Virus record (IMG/VR): IMGVR_UViG_3300042465_007464
Coordinates: 1-64,000 of that record
Reading direction: 5' to 3' (one strand)
DNA length: 64,000 bases
Origin: a virus
Part shown: positions 48,951-59,000 of the stretch, one piece after another
Position numbering within the stretch: position 1 is the first letter of the stretch
How the letters are laid out: each line of letters starts with the position of its first letter
Notes under the pieces: generated by a model
Database searches by the model: none
What the model saw: the letters and a program-made list of their open reading frames with translations, nothing else
What the model was told of the DNA's origin: nothing
Translations under genes and position numbers: made by a program

Positions 48951-49798
48951 TACTTCAACTCTTTCAATTCGCGAACTAAATCAAAGTAACGTAGTAAATT
49001 TAATACGTGCGATTCTTTGATAGTTTTCATAGATTCTACATTGCATAACATTTCCGACAATTTAGTTACTTTGATTTGTGTAGCAGGATCAGTTATAGTT
49101 TTTGCTTGTGTGGCTAAATCTTTTTTGATTTGTGGTATTATAGTTTCAATGTATTCACGCAATGCAGTTGTATCATTAACGTGAGTAATGTATTTATTTA
49201 ATAGACGTTTTTGTGATTCATCTAATACTGAATATTTTTCATTGAATTTATCAACAATAATTTTATATGTTAATAAACGTATTTCTTTGGGTTGTGATTC
49301 AAATGATTCTAATACCGGGTCTTTTTTCGGTGTAGCACGCTCCGTTACAATGCCATGGTCTATAATTACATTTTTACATTCCATTAATTGTTTTGGATTT
49401 GCTGATTCAGCATATTCAAACAACATGTTGATTGATGCTAATACTTTGTAATTAGTAATATGCATCTTTGCCATATCTGTAAAAACGAATTTTTCAGAAA
49501 TCTCTTTTACTAGATTGTATCTTTGACGTTTCAGTACGCTTTGATTTAATTTATCATACGCAGATTTAACCGTACGTATGTAATCTAATGCTTGTGCTTC
49601 GCTTCGGAATTGTTCTTTAACTAATGCGTTATAGAGTTGCAATTCTTTTGATAACTCTGTATTTCGTCCAAAATATTTTTTGATTATATCTATTGTAACA
49701 GATTTGTTTGACGACAACGTTTCTGAAGTTAATTTGCGTACCAACATTTCAAATAGAATGCCGGTATTTTTATACTTCGAGTGTTTCAATTTCTTCAT
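48950..49798 (-). CDS. Helical head-region protein, unknown function
   Basis: A 282-residue, nearly all-helical basic protein beginning KKLKHSKYKNTGILFEMLVR (2-21), with long helices such as FLLTYKIIVDKFNEKY-like blocks (actual: RLLTYKIIVDKFNEKY near 174). I recall the SKYKNTGILFEML start in other T4-like phage proteins next to the portal, with no known function. It follows the portal gene and a late-type motif, with ACAAGG before the ATG. A core or head-assembly role is an inference from position. Confidence 0.7.
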   Translation of the reverse strand: MKKLKHSKYKNTGILFEMLVRKLTSETLSSNKSVTIDIIKKYFGRNTELSKELQLYNALVKEQFRSEAQALDYIRTVKSAYDKLNQSVLKRQRYNLVKEISEKFVFTDMAKMHITNYKVLASINMLFEYAESANPKQLMECKNVIIDHGIVTERATPKKDPVLESFESQPKEIRLLTYKIIVDKFNEKYSVLDESQKRLLNKYITHVNDTTALREYIETIIPQIKKDLATQAKTITDPATQIKVTKLSEMLCNVESMKTIKESHVLNLLRYFDLVRELKELK

Positions 49799-49819
49799 GT
49801 TCTGTACAGTGCCTTGTCT

Positions 49820-49834
49820 TTAATAATAAATATG
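49820..49834 (-). promoter_or_regulatory. Late-type promoter motif
   Basis: Minus strand CATATTTATTATTAA, about 22 bases before the ATG at 49798, just after the portal stop. Confidence 0.6.
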
Positions 49835-49840
49835 TTTTAA

Positions 49841-51682
49841 TTACAAAATATTGTTTTCATCTAAAATAGTACCAGCGTCTTTATCAGATTCCGTTGGTAT
49901 TGCTGTTTTTAAAGATTCTGTTATTATGGATGCACCTTTATTTTTTATTTTTAAATGTTTCAATATGTTGTTATGTTCTACGGCAACTGTTGCGTTGTTT
50001 TTAAACTTCGGATCTGGCTGAAATGCTGTTTTTTGATTTTCTGGATTAAATGTTTGCTTAATAGTTTTAATACCCGTTGGATCCCATCCAAATTCATTTT
50101 GATGTTGTCCTGATTTAATTCCTTCTGGTGGACGGCCTCCTAAATCTTTTTCTTCAACGTCATCGCTGGACATGTGCATTGATGCTAAATCATGAGGTGT
50201 TCCAAATGAAACTCCCGTTATAGCAGGATCATTTCCTTCTTGTTCAATCTGATTTTGACGGAAACGAAGTTTAAGATCTTCAATAACATCAACACGTTCT
50301 TGAAGCCATTGTTCTTCGGACATATTGAATATAAACTCATAAATGTAACGATCTGAAACAAGTTTTAAATCTTTCATTGTATTTGCTAATTGAACTTTTT
50401 CATTCATTAAAGCAACTTTTTGTTGATCGTATATAATTGATGGTGCTGTTAATTCTAGTTCAAATCCAATTAAATCTTCGCCTTCAAATCCTTGTGAATA
50501 TAAATGCACTATTCCAATTTTAATAAGTTCCGATGTTACGATTTTTTGAATACGTTCGATAGTTCTGGCAAAACGAATATCCATGGATGCTAACGTAGTT
50601 TTACCTTCAACTGACTCGCTATATCCTAAAAATGGTTTAGGAATTTTAAGTGCAGCCATCATTTTATCTTTTACATATTCAATATCATCCATTCCGGTAA
50701 ATGTCATACCTGGTAATGTATCAATTGTAGTAGAAGACTGACCCCCGCGTACTGGCAAATAATAATCTTCTAACATGTTGTTAAGATTGAATCTCATGTT
50801 GTAATTTCCAGTTTGCGGATCGATGTGTGGAATTTTTTTCATTTTATTGATAATCTGTTCCATGAAATTATCAACTTCATTTGGTGGAATATTACCAATA
50901 TCAATTTTAAAGATTCGTTTTTCTGGTGCACGCATTATACGATGAATAAGCATTGCATCTTCTAACATCATTAATTTTTGAAATTCTTTACGTGCTCCTT
51001 CTAACATAGATCTACCGTACGGTAAAAAGTTTGAATCCGACAACATACGGAAATGTGCTATTTCAAACACATCATATGTCATTTGTTCTGACGCAATATT
51101 TTTAAATTTAATATCATATTCACCCGTCGCTTCATTATATTCTTCCCAACGTTCCATTTCATAACTAGAAAATGGACGTGCATTAACTACTCCGTAAGTG
51201 TCTGCGATATCTAATTTCAAAAAGAAATCACCGTATTTGGTCATGTTGCGTATCCACGTCCACAAATTGAATTCAATGTTCAATACATCATAAAACAAGT
51301 TATAAAGTATTTTTTGAATTTGCGTGTTATTAGTTTTGATTGTAAGTATATCTCCGAATTGATCTGCTAATGTAGATTCATCTGAATAAATATCTAAGGC
51401 AGAAGATATGATTGGATCTTTATCCATCATTTCGTAGTCAGCATATAACTGCATACGATTTTGGTGCATATAATAATTAGAATCATATCCACCCATACCA
51501 CCGACACGGTGTTTGTTTGCACCATGCAGTCGAGTATATCGATCTGCAATTTTACTTTGTGCTAAATTACCAGAACCTTGTAGACGATTTGTATCTACTA
51601 CACGTACCTGATCTTTCCCATATGCCCGAACAATTACGTTGGTGCTAAATAGGTTCTGTAAACGTTTTCTTAATGACGCCAT
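49841..51682 (-). CDS. Portal protein (gp20-like)
   Basis: A 613-residue protein. SNYYMHQNRMQLYADYEMMD (68-87), KDPIISSALDIYSDESTLAD (88-107) and WTWIRNMTKYGDFFLKLDI mark the gp20 family. RIMRAPEKRIFKIDIGNIPP (about 251-270) and the long helix region after LGYSESVEGKTTLASMDIRF are typical. It is larger than T4 gp20 (524) through an extended C-terminus. Twelve copies form the DNA channel at one head vertex and dock the terminase encoded directly upstream. A late-type motif lies ten bases before the ATG. Confidence 0.95.
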   Translation of the reverse strand: MASLRKRLQNLFSTNVIVRAYGKDQVRVVDTNRLQGSGNLAQSKIADRYTRLHGANKHRVGGMGGYDSNYYMHQNRMQLYADYEMMDKDPIISSALDIYSDESTLADQFGDILTIKTNNTQIQKILYNLFYDVLNIEFNLWTWIRNMTKYGDFFLKLDIADTYGVVNARPFSSYEMERWEEYNEATGEYDIKFKNIASEQMTYDVFEIAHFRMLSDSNFLPYGRSMLEGARKEFQKLMMLEDAMLIHRIMRAPEKRIFKIDIGNIPPNEVDNFMEQIINKMKKIPHIDPQTGNYNMRFNLNNMLEDYYLPVRGGQSSTTIDTLPGMTFTGMDDIEYVKDKMMAALKIPKPFLGYSESVEGKTTLASMDIRFARTIERIQKIVTSELIKIGIVHLYSQGFEGEDLIGFELELTAPSIIYDQQKVALMNEKVQLANTMKDLKLVSDRYIYEFIFNMSEEQWLQERVDVIEDLKLRFRQNQIEQEGNDPAITGVSFGTPHDLASMHMSSDDVEEKDLGGRPPEGIKSGQHQNEFGWDPTGIKTIKQTFNPENQKTAFQPDPKFKNNATVAVEHNNILKHLKIKNKGASIITESLKTAIPTESDKDAGTILDENNIL

Positions 51683-51691
51683 ATTTCTTTT

Positions 51692-51705
51692 TTAATATAA
51701 ATATA
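51692..51705 (-). promoter_or_regulatory. Late-type promoter motif before portal gene
   Basis: Minus strand TATATTTATATTAA, nine bases before the portal ATG, so any transcript leader would be very short. Confidence 0.62.
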
Positions 51706-51724
51706 ACTATGTTAAGATCAGTGG

Positions 51725-53305
51725 TTATTTTATCAACCAAGTTAATGATTCATCGCCTGACCCAGGATTCCAATTCCATCCATTGTCGCTGTTATTACGA
51801 TTGCCAGTATAAATAACTGGACTCGTTTTTTGAAAAGAAGATAGTGCACGTTTATTCAAATCAATACCTTGTTGACGTAATTTTAGTGCAGTATCGCGTA
51901 ACCATAATCCGATACAAAATGACATTACTAAGTCATCGTTATATCCTTGTTGTGCTTGTGCTTTACCATTAAGCCAAACAAACACTAGTAATTCTTGTAT
52001 TAAACGTCGGCTACGAATAAACGGAGTACGATCTCGCATATACATTTCAAGTGCCGATATCATTAATGGACGTGTACGTGTTGTGGTTGATACTCCCGGA
52101 ACCATTTGGCTCTTATCTTTCATATCATAACCTTTTTTCAATTGTACATCGGCATCTGTATATCCGTCATCTTTATATGTATAATGTAAGTTTTGATAGT
52201 TTCTATCAAGTGCCGGCTGAATTGCGGCCCAACCAATGTTTGCATTTTCAATAGCTAATAACGCATTGTTCCATTCCGTTGCAACCGTTACTAACATGTT
52301 TCCAAATTCATTGGGTGGAATCTTTCCTTTAAATTCTGCTACTTGTCGTACCGTTTCAACTTCTAAAACATGAAATGCAGACCAGTCACCACCATCACCC
52401 CGTGCGACGTCAGCTACTACCATGTAATCACGTGCATAGTCCGGATATTCCCAAATCCAATACGCTCCATCAAATCCACGCTTTTCAATTGGTTCTTCAC
52501 ATTTACCTTCATATTCTAAAAGCAAAGGACCATCTACTACAGTATGTCCCGATGATACGAAGTCACAGTCACATTCTTGTGCCGCACCGCGTTCGCCTAA
52601 TAACGATGTTTGTTCATTACGCCACGTTTGGTCGCGTTCTGGGTGCACATCCCAACGCAAACGAATTGTATGGAAACCGTTAATGTCCGCTTCCGCGTCT
52701 GCCCAAGTTTGGTGAAACCAGTTACCAACACCGTTCGGCGTAGATAATACAATAGCACCACCACCCGTTGATAGGGTTGCTTGCGACGCTATCCATATTT
52801 CTTCAATGTTTCGAATAAATGCAGCCTCATCAATGATTAGCAGAGACAACGCTTCTGAACGTGCTCCTGTGGTTGCTGATGAAACGGCTTTGATTTGCGA
52901 ACCATTTTTAAATTTAAGTGATAATTTGTTATCAGCTTCAACCGTACCTTTCAACCAACTTGGCAAGTTATCGTGCATCACCCGTACTTTCGTTACTAGG
53001 TTTTTTGCTACTTCTTGTGTGGTTGCAATAACTAACACGTTGAAATCTTCTTTGAACAACATGCACCAAAGTGCAAAGCCGGCAGATAGAGTTGATATAC
53101 CTAACTGCCGAGACTTTAATATTACATTGTATCGATTATCGCGAAGCTGTGTTAATGAATCTTCTTGGAATGGAAACAAATTAAATTTGATCTTACCACG
53201 TTTAGGATGTTGTATGTAACAATAATTACGCATAAAAAATACAGGATCTTTAGCACATTGCATGTACTGTTGTTGTATTATCTGCTTAATATTTTGTTGT
53301 GCCAT
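51725..53305 (-). CDS. Terminase large subunit (gp17-like)
   Basis: A 526-residue packaging motor. The Walker A-like segment is LKSRQLGIST (63-72), Walker B is LLIIDEAAFI (155-164), and the coupling motif is VLSTPNGVGNW (186-196). The nuclease domain begins at MVVADVARGDGGDWSAF (about 295) and has IENANIG and YNDDLVMS with further acidic residues. ATPase and headful nuclease should both be functional. It cuts and pumps DNA through the portal. The small terminase subunit is not identified in this window. Confidence 0.96.
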   Translation of the reverse strand: MAQQNIKQIIQQQYMQCAKDPVFFMRNYCYIQHPKRGKIKFNLFPFQEDSLTQLRDNRYNVILKSRQLGISTLSAGFALWCMLFKEDFNVLVIATTQEVAKNLVTKVRVMHDNLPSWLKGTVEADNKLSLKFKNGSQIKAVSSATTGARSEALSLLIIDEAAFIRNIEEIWIASQATLSTGGGAIVLSTPNGVGNWFHQTWADAEADINGFHTIRLRWDVHPERDQTWRNEQTSLLGERGAAQECDCDFVSSGHTVVDGPLLLEYEGKCEEPIEKRGFDGAYWIWEYPDYARDYMVVADVARGDGGDWSAFHVLEVETVRQVAEFKGKIPPNEFGNMLVTVATEWNNALLAIENANIGWAAIQPALDRNYQNLHYTYKDDGYTDADVQLKKGYDMKDKSQMVPGVSTTTRTRPLMISALEMYMRDRTPFIRSRRLIQELLVFVWLNGKAQAQQGYNDDLVMSFCIGLWLRDTALKLRQQGIDLNKRALSSFQKTSPVIYTGNRNNSDNGWNWNPGSGDESLTWLIK

Positions 53306-53307
53306 AC

Positions 53308-53682
53308 TTACTTTACAATTGTTGCAACAAATTTACCTGTTACTACTGCAGTAATGATACCTCCAGTAAACCAAATCATTTTATTGTCATACCAACGTGG
53401 TTTAAGATATTTTTCACGTTCGATGTACAATTCAACGTTTTCTTTTAACAGTTCAATTTGTTTTGATTTATATGCTAACTGCACTGAATCAATTTGTATT
53501 AGTTGTTTTTGAGATTCAATAACTCGTTCATGTTGATATATAATTTCATTGTTCAAAGAATCTAACGCGTATAACGAATCTAAGGTAAATGAAATATCAA
53601 CAATTTCTTCTTGAGTAAAACAAGTGTCAACTTGTCCGTAACTAAAAAATGGAAATAACAATATGATAAATAAACGTTTCAT
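53308..53682 (-). CDS. Secreted coiled-coil protein with C-terminal membrane helix (spanin-like candidate)
   Basis: 124 residues. An N-terminal signal peptide, RLFIILLFPFFSYGQ (3-17), has a flavobacterial look. It is followed by a long coiled coil (about 45-85), a WYDNKMIWFTGGIITAVVTG membrane segment (96-115) and a short basic tail. Signal plus coiled coil plus membrane anchor would suit a protein that spans the periplasm at lysis. No lysin or holin is recognised next to it, so this is a candidate only. It ends two bases before the terminase start. Confidence 0.6.
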   Translation of the reverse strand: MKRLFIILLFPFFSYGQVDTCFTQEEIVDISFTLDSLYALDSLNNEIIYQHERVIESQKQLIQIDSVQLAYKSKQIELLKENVELYIEREKYLKPRWYDNKMIWFTGGIITAVVTGKFVATIVK

Positions 53683-53684
53683 GA

Positions 53685-54041
53685 TTATTTTTTAGTTTTA
53701 GTATTTTTGTTATTTGGTTTACGACCTTTTTTAGTTTTGTTCAAAATATTTGCTTTCGCATCTACAACATCACGAACTTCAACTACTAAATTGTCTTTTG
53801 CTTCTTTAAGATCTTGTACTGCAGTTACTGCATCCGTAATTTGATCGTTAATTGCTTCTCGTTTTTGTTCCATAACTTCAACAGCTTCTTCAATTTTATC
53901 AATTGTGTCGTTGTTGTTTTTGATTTTATCGTTTAATTCTGATTGTTTTTTACTTTTGTTAGAATTAACTAGGTATAAAACTCCAGCAATTGCCGCAAAT
54001 ATACCTACTACTGCTGCTACGATTTTCTTAATTATTTTCAT
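53685..54041 (-). CDS. Membrane-anchored coiled-coil protein
   Basis: 118 residues. An N-terminal hydrophobic helix, IVAAVVGIFAAIAGVLYLV (7-25), is followed by a Lys/Asn-rich linker, a coiled coil with regular heptads (about 35-90) and a very basic tail rich in Lys, Asn and Thr. It may be a phage membrane protein that pairs with the secreted coiled-coil protein encoded just downstream, as two-part spanins do. That pairing is speculative. Its start overlaps the end of the 54028-54675 gene by 14 bases. Confidence 0.62.
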   Translation of the reverse strand: MKIIKKIVAAVVGIFAAIAGVLYLVNSNKSKKQSELNDKIKNNNDTIDKIEEAVEVMEQKREAINDQITDAVTAVQDLKEAKDNLVVEVRDVVDAKANILNKTKKGRKPNNKNTKTKK

Positions 54042-54675
54042 CTGTTTCCTTGTCTAAATTGTTTAAAAAATCTTGTTTAAATTTATCAAATTGTTTTTGT
54101 ATTGTTTCATCAAATTCTTCAGCAGTCATTCGAGCCGTCCATGCTTCTTGTTGACCTTCTGAATTAGTTACGAAATTTGATGCTTCGGTATATACTTGTT
54201 TTAACATTGCTACATCGCGTTCTGCAGCTGCTAACCAAGCAAGTTTATTTTCACGAATCTTAGATTGTTCGTATTCTTCAAATTTACCTTCTTTTTTCAA
54301 TTCATGTTCCATTTCAATTGTGCAATCAAAACACATTCCATGAATCTTACGCATTTTTTGGTCCAACTGATGCGTTCCAATGCAAGTGCATGTTTCTTTG
54401 CGACAATTTGGAAATGCGCGAATTTCTTCTCGTATAGATTGAAGTGCGTCGCTGGCTTTGGTTTTCTTAACTCGAAATCCATCACGTTGTTCATAAATGT
54501 AAGTGATGCCGGTACTAGAATCCGTCTCTTCCCATGTGTCACCTACTTCATGCCGTTCGTTGCGTTTTGCAACTTGTTCTGCATCAGAGAACCCAACTGT
54601 TTTTTTAGTTTGGAACTTGTGTGTGCCATCCAACATTTGTTGAATCGCTTTGGTGTTTTGTAACTTTTTTGACAT
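54028..54675 (-). CDS. Zinc-finger-like protein, unknown function
   Basis: A 215-residue, highly charged protein. It has CRKETCTCIGTHQLDQKM (96-113) and IHGMCFDCTIEMEH (116-129), which together offer C-x4-C-x-C and C-x2-C clusters for a metal site. A helical C-terminal region follows (EEFDETIQKQFDKFKQDFLN). No family can be named. It precedes the two coiled-coil genes and the terminase in one run of genes. The start context is AATAAGTTATATG without a ribosome binding site. Confidence 0.65.
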   Translation of the reverse strand: MSKKLQNTKAIQQMLDGTHKFQTKKTVGFSDAEQVAKRNERHEVGDTWEETDSSTGITYIYEQRDGFRVKKTKASDALQSIREEIRAFPNCRKETCTCIGTHQLDQKMRKIHGMCFDCTIEMEHELKKEGKFEEYEQSKIRENKLAWLAAAERDVAMLKQVYTEASNFVTNSEGQQEAWTARMTAEEFDETIQKQFDKFKQDFLNNLDKETDENN

Positions 54676-54691
54676 ATAACTTATTTATTAA

Positions 54692-55462
54692 TTATTCAAC
54701 TTCATTGCTTACATTTGCTAATGCAGCCAAGTTTTGAATTATTTTTTTACGTAATAATACATAAAACGTTTTCGCATCTTTTGGATCTACTTCTTTAGTT
54801 AATTTATCAGCTACATTCATTAATGCAGTAACTTGTTTAACCGTTCCGTCAGATTTTAAACTATCAATGAATTTTTGAGTATTGATTGCTTCTTGTTCTG
54901 CAGGTTCTATTTCAGGTGCTGGAGCTGGAGCAGCTGGTGCTTCTGGTGCAGGTGCGGCAGTTGCATCTGGAGCAGGAGCTGCCATTGGATCCGCAGGAAC
55001 TTCTTCTGCCGACGGTTCTTCAATTGGCTCTTCTGCAGGTACGGCTTGTTCTGCTAACACACGTGCAATTTTTCTACGTACATATTCACGTATCACTCGT
55101 TCTTTTTGTTCACGAGTTAGATTTTCAATTTTATCTTTCAATACGTCTTCAACGCTTTTTTCTTCATCGTCTTGACGTTTCTTAAGACGTTTTGCTGCAG
55201 TTTTAGGATCGTAATCTGCATCTTCTAAATCTTTGTATAAACGATCGTCTGCTTCATATTTCGGAATCATTTTTCCGTCATCTTGCATCTCTTTGTCAGT
55301 TTTACGAAGAACGTTAAGTTGTTTGTCTTTTGTAGAATTCGGATTCATTCCTCCATCTTTATCATCTGTAGTATAATCTTTAATGTCTTTGCGAGGTTTT
55401 GGTTTTTGTGATTTTTCCAAATCCTTTGGTGCTTTGTATTTGCTTTTGTGTTTGTCAGCCAT
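54692..55462 (-). CDS. Low-complexity Ala/Pro/Glu-rich protein, unknown function
   Basis: A 256-residue protein in three parts. The first is a very charged N-terminus (DKHKSKYKAPKDLEKSQKPK and further Lys/Asp repeats). The second is a helix with EQKERVIREYVRRKIARVLAEQ (in two pieces, about 117-138), then a repetitive Ala/Pro/Glu linker from about 140 to 190. The third is a C-terminal helical domain (DSLKSDGTVKQVTALMNVAD). It looks like a flexible structural or scaffolding-type protein. It has a late-type motif at 55478-55492, so it is probably made late. Confidence 0.65.
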   Translation of the reverse strand: MADKHKSKYKAPKDLEKSQKPKPRKDIKDYTTDDKDGGMNPNSTKDKQLNVLRKTDKEMQDDGKMIPKYEADDRLYKDLEDADYDPKTAAKRLKKRQDDEEKSVEDVLKDKIENLTREQKERVIREYVRRKIARVLAEQAVPAEEPIEEPSAEEVPADPMAAPAPDATAAPAPEAPAAPAPAPEIEPAEQEAINTQKFIDSLKSDGTVKQVTALMNVADKLTKEVDPKDAKTFYVLLRKKIIQNLAALANVSNEVE

Positions 55463-55477
55463 TGATAAAATCCTATA

Positions 55478-55492
55478 TTTTATATAAATATC
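55478..55492 (-). promoter_or_regulatory. Late-type promoter motif
   Basis: Minus strand GATATTTATATAAAA, about 16 bases before the ATG at 55462, immediately after the HNH gene stop. Confidence 0.6.
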
Positions 55493-55494
55493 AG

Positions 55495-56076
55495 TTAAAC
55501 AGATTTAACCGATTTTTTATTTAATAACGCTTTTGAAATATTTTCAGAATGTTTTGCAGTTCGCGGTGGTTTCTTTTTATTTTTAAGTGACTTACTAATA
55601 TTAAGTTTATGTTCATCACTCATTGGCCCACGACTTAAACCAGATTTACCTTTATTCCATGGAATGCGCCCCTTTCCAGCTTTAGAAATTTTTTCTCGAG
55701 TTTCTATAGAATATTTAACGGTTTTTCCTTTATTTTGTTTACCTAATTGTTGTACAATCATTTGTTGCAGTTGTTTACAACGACTATATTCTTTCGAACT
55801 AATGATATAATTTCGTTCATGTTTTGAACTTTGATGATTCATCATTCTCCATAGTGCATAATGCAATTTTGTTTCGTTAAGATAAATTTCACAAAGAAGT
55901 TTATGTGCTATGAAATGTTCTCGAGCTGTAAGTAATACTAAATTAGTTTTATTATTTCGTCCATTTAAACATTTAGGAACGATATGATGTCGTTCGAAAT
56001 ATATGCCGCGACCTTTTTTACGATTCTCAGATTGACATCGCGCTATTAATTGTTCGTATATTTTTTTATAATTCAT
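55495..56076 (-). CDS. HNH homing endonuclease with NUMOD3 repeats
   Basis: 193 residues. The N-terminal half is an HNH domain: FERHHIVPKCLNGRNNKTNL (28-47), then VLLTAREHFIAHKLL with the His-Asn-His positions in order. The C-terminal half holds NUMOD3-type DNA-binding motifs, MSDEHKLNISKSLKNK near 151 and TAKHSENISKALLNK near 173. It is a free-standing homing endonuclease of the sort found scattered in T4-like genomes. It lies seven bases downstream of the gene that itself carries an endonuclease-like insert, so both may have invaded one locus. Confidence 0.88.
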   Translation of the reverse strand: MNYKKIYEQLIARCQSENRKKGRGIYFERHHIVPKCLNGRNNKTNLVLLTAREHFIAHKLLCEIYLNETKLHYALWRMMNHQSSKHERNYIISSKEYSRCKQLQQMIVQQLGKQNKGKTVKYSIETREKISKAGKGRIPWNKGKSGLSRGPMSDEHKLNISKSLKNKKKPPRTAKHSENISKALLNKKSVKSV

Positions 56077-56083
56077 TACTAAA

Positions 56084-59000
56084 TCATCGTGCGTACTTTA
56101 ATACTCCTAGTAACTGATTTACTGGCGCAAAAGCACCTGTCATTTTATATGTATGCCCCTTGTACACAAATACTATGCCTTCTGCTGGTATTATGGCATC
56201 AAATCCTCCAAGCCGTTGTATACGGCGTAATTCCAATTCCAATTTAGATATTGTAGCAGGATTACCTGTTGCTTGTAAATCTTTGATAAGTTCTGCCAAT
56301 TCCGTTTTAATTTGCTGAACTGTTTTATCTGGATTTGCGGCAAGGAAGTTTTCTGCATTTTTCATTACAACTACACCTAATCTTAAAAATATAGATTCAA
56401 ACGGTTCTAAGTTTTGTTTGCGATACGCTTTGAAATCTTTTTTATCGAATTCAGTTACCCATGCGGCAAATTCCGGACTTGCAATTTGTTTTTTAAGCAT
56501 GGCAATATTAGTTGATTTATCATCAAATGACCAACGCAATACGAGTGCATTTAAAACATCTTCTGGAATTTGATATCCCAATTCTTGTGCTTTACTTGCA
56601 ATAACATCGCGCCACCATGCTTTATGATATTCGCGAATCATGTCCTGATCTTTTAATCCGTAACGTTTTTCTAGTTGTTCTATTTCTGCAAAAAATGCTG
56701 CTTGTTGATCTTCGAAATCCACAGCACGTCCCATTTTGATGCGTTGCGGTGGAATAAATGAAAATGTATTTTGCATATGTGCATTTGCATCTTGTATGAT
56801 TCGTTGCATCATTGCGCCCCCACCTAAATCCGTTTCTACAGTATTACCGGCTTCATCATATTCTACTAAATTGTGAAATTGAAGATGTGCTTTGTCATAT
56901 GATATTACGTTTCGAGTTGCTGGATATATTATTTCCATGTTAGCAAATACTCTACCATTTTTGAATATTTGTGCTAATCGTTCTGCAGGTATTTGACGCA
57001 TTGCTTCCGTTAAATCTTCTGCACACGCACGATATGCATCTACGACACGTTGATAATTTGCTCCAGCATCTGCACCATTCTTTTGTGTAGTCTCTTGTTG
57101 TTTGCGTTCAAAATCTGCAATCAATTGATCTGGAGTCATTGGATTAATGATAGTGCCTTTGTTTCTGGCAAATCCTGGCTGTCCATCTTTCCAAGTAACT
57201 TGAATGTTTTGTCCATCAGTTTTTTCAGAAACGGCTTCTTCCATGTCTAATCGACCCGACAATGCACGTGCTACGATTTCTTTCATATCACCAAATGTCA
57301 GTCCGTGATCATCCCATGGATGTGCCATATGCCCTGCTGCGCCTCCGCAAACTAATAATTGTTTAGTTTCGTGTTCAAAAATCATTTCTTGCAATTCGAT
57401 AAAAGAAATAGATGATTTTATATTTTTTGTTTCATTGATTATACTAGGCAATATTTCTAAATTACAGAAATGTGCAATAATATTTGGATCAACATTATTA
57501 ACAAATCCATCGAATATTGAATATTTATGATCTAAATGAAATTTTTTACTTCGTTTCTCTATATCTTTTATTTGATCTTTATATTGTTTTATAGTACGTT
57601 CTGATAGTTTTCTTACTTCATCGCGATATCTAATATATTCTGGTTTTTTATTTGGATCTAAATATCTACCAGATGCATATGCTCGAGTTCGAATTTCTTC
57701 TAATTGTTTTTTCGCGCGTACGATGTTGTGTGGTAATGCTGCAGCATTTGTTACGTTATATTTTTCAAGTAATGTTTTACGTTGTTTTTCAATATTATTG
57801 AAATTCGAATCTCCATACTTATTAAGTTTTGTTTGTTTTATTTTATCTACTAATTGTATATCATTCATTGGATTATTTTCAGATAAGCTTATTCGTAATG
57901 AATCTGAAATAGTTTTTGAATCCGGGAATTGTTTTTTATATTCATTAATTGTAGTTTGATGTTTGAACTTTAAATGATTAGGGGTAATTTGTTTCATAGA
58001 AATGCCACATAATTCACATTTTACGCCTCCTTCTGTTAAAAGTTGTCCTTTGCCCATTGCCGATTCGATACGACTGATACGATAAATAACATCATCTGGA
58101 TCGTTAGATTGCCAGTCTCGACTTTGTGATTTGATAGTACGTGGAATTAATTTAATTTTTCCTTGTTGTCTGTCAAATTCTAATTGGAATGGCATATGTA
58201 TCGGAACATCAAATTTATAATCAGATTCTACACCAGTTAGTTGTTTATTTATAAATTGATCTCTAATTTCTTCACCATATCTATCTGCTAAGTCTTGAAA
58301 TAATAGTTCTAAATCATCCAAACTAATCGGGTCTTCATTTCTAGGATTATTTAATTGATCAATAAAATGCGTAGTTTCGCCTTGAAAATCAACATCGATG
58401 CCATAATCATGAAAGAAACGATCTATGATGGGTTCAATTTCTCGAAGATCCTTGCGCGTAATGTAATCTTCTTTTTCATTGATAATACTTTCAACTAATT
58501 TAGCACCAACCACTGTCTTTGCAAATTTATCAAAATCATATACAAATGATTCGCCGCGATGTTTATCTAAAAATGCACGAAGATGTTTTATTTTTGCGGC
58601 GTGACGTGCCTTCTCTTTTGGAAACATCATGGATTCAACAACATCTTCAACATCTTCTTGCAATTGCGTTTTCCACCACGCTGTTGAAAAAAGTGCAGCT
58701 TCTTGAACTCCGGTTAATATCTGCCAAGCATTTTTTACCGTAGCTTCATCTTGTTCCGGATATGCGTAACGAAATTCGTCATAATTTCTAGTTTGCAATG
58801 CTTGACGAACGTTGGTTGCTGATATCGGTTCTCCCGTTTCATATGTTAATGGCTCAACATCAATCGGCAGTAATGTTGCATCAATACCCGACGGAATTTG
58901 TCGTCCTTTTTTATCTCCAATTGTAGCATATTTGTCTACATTAGGAACGAAATCCATTGCACGAACATAATCATCTCCTTTTTTAGATGCAGCCATTGCA

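Noticed and set aside
57341-58024. Reading the insert as an ordinary intein
   Set aside because: There is no Cys, Ser or Ala at a plausible first position joined to block A, and no His-Asn before a Cys, Ser or Thr at the exit.
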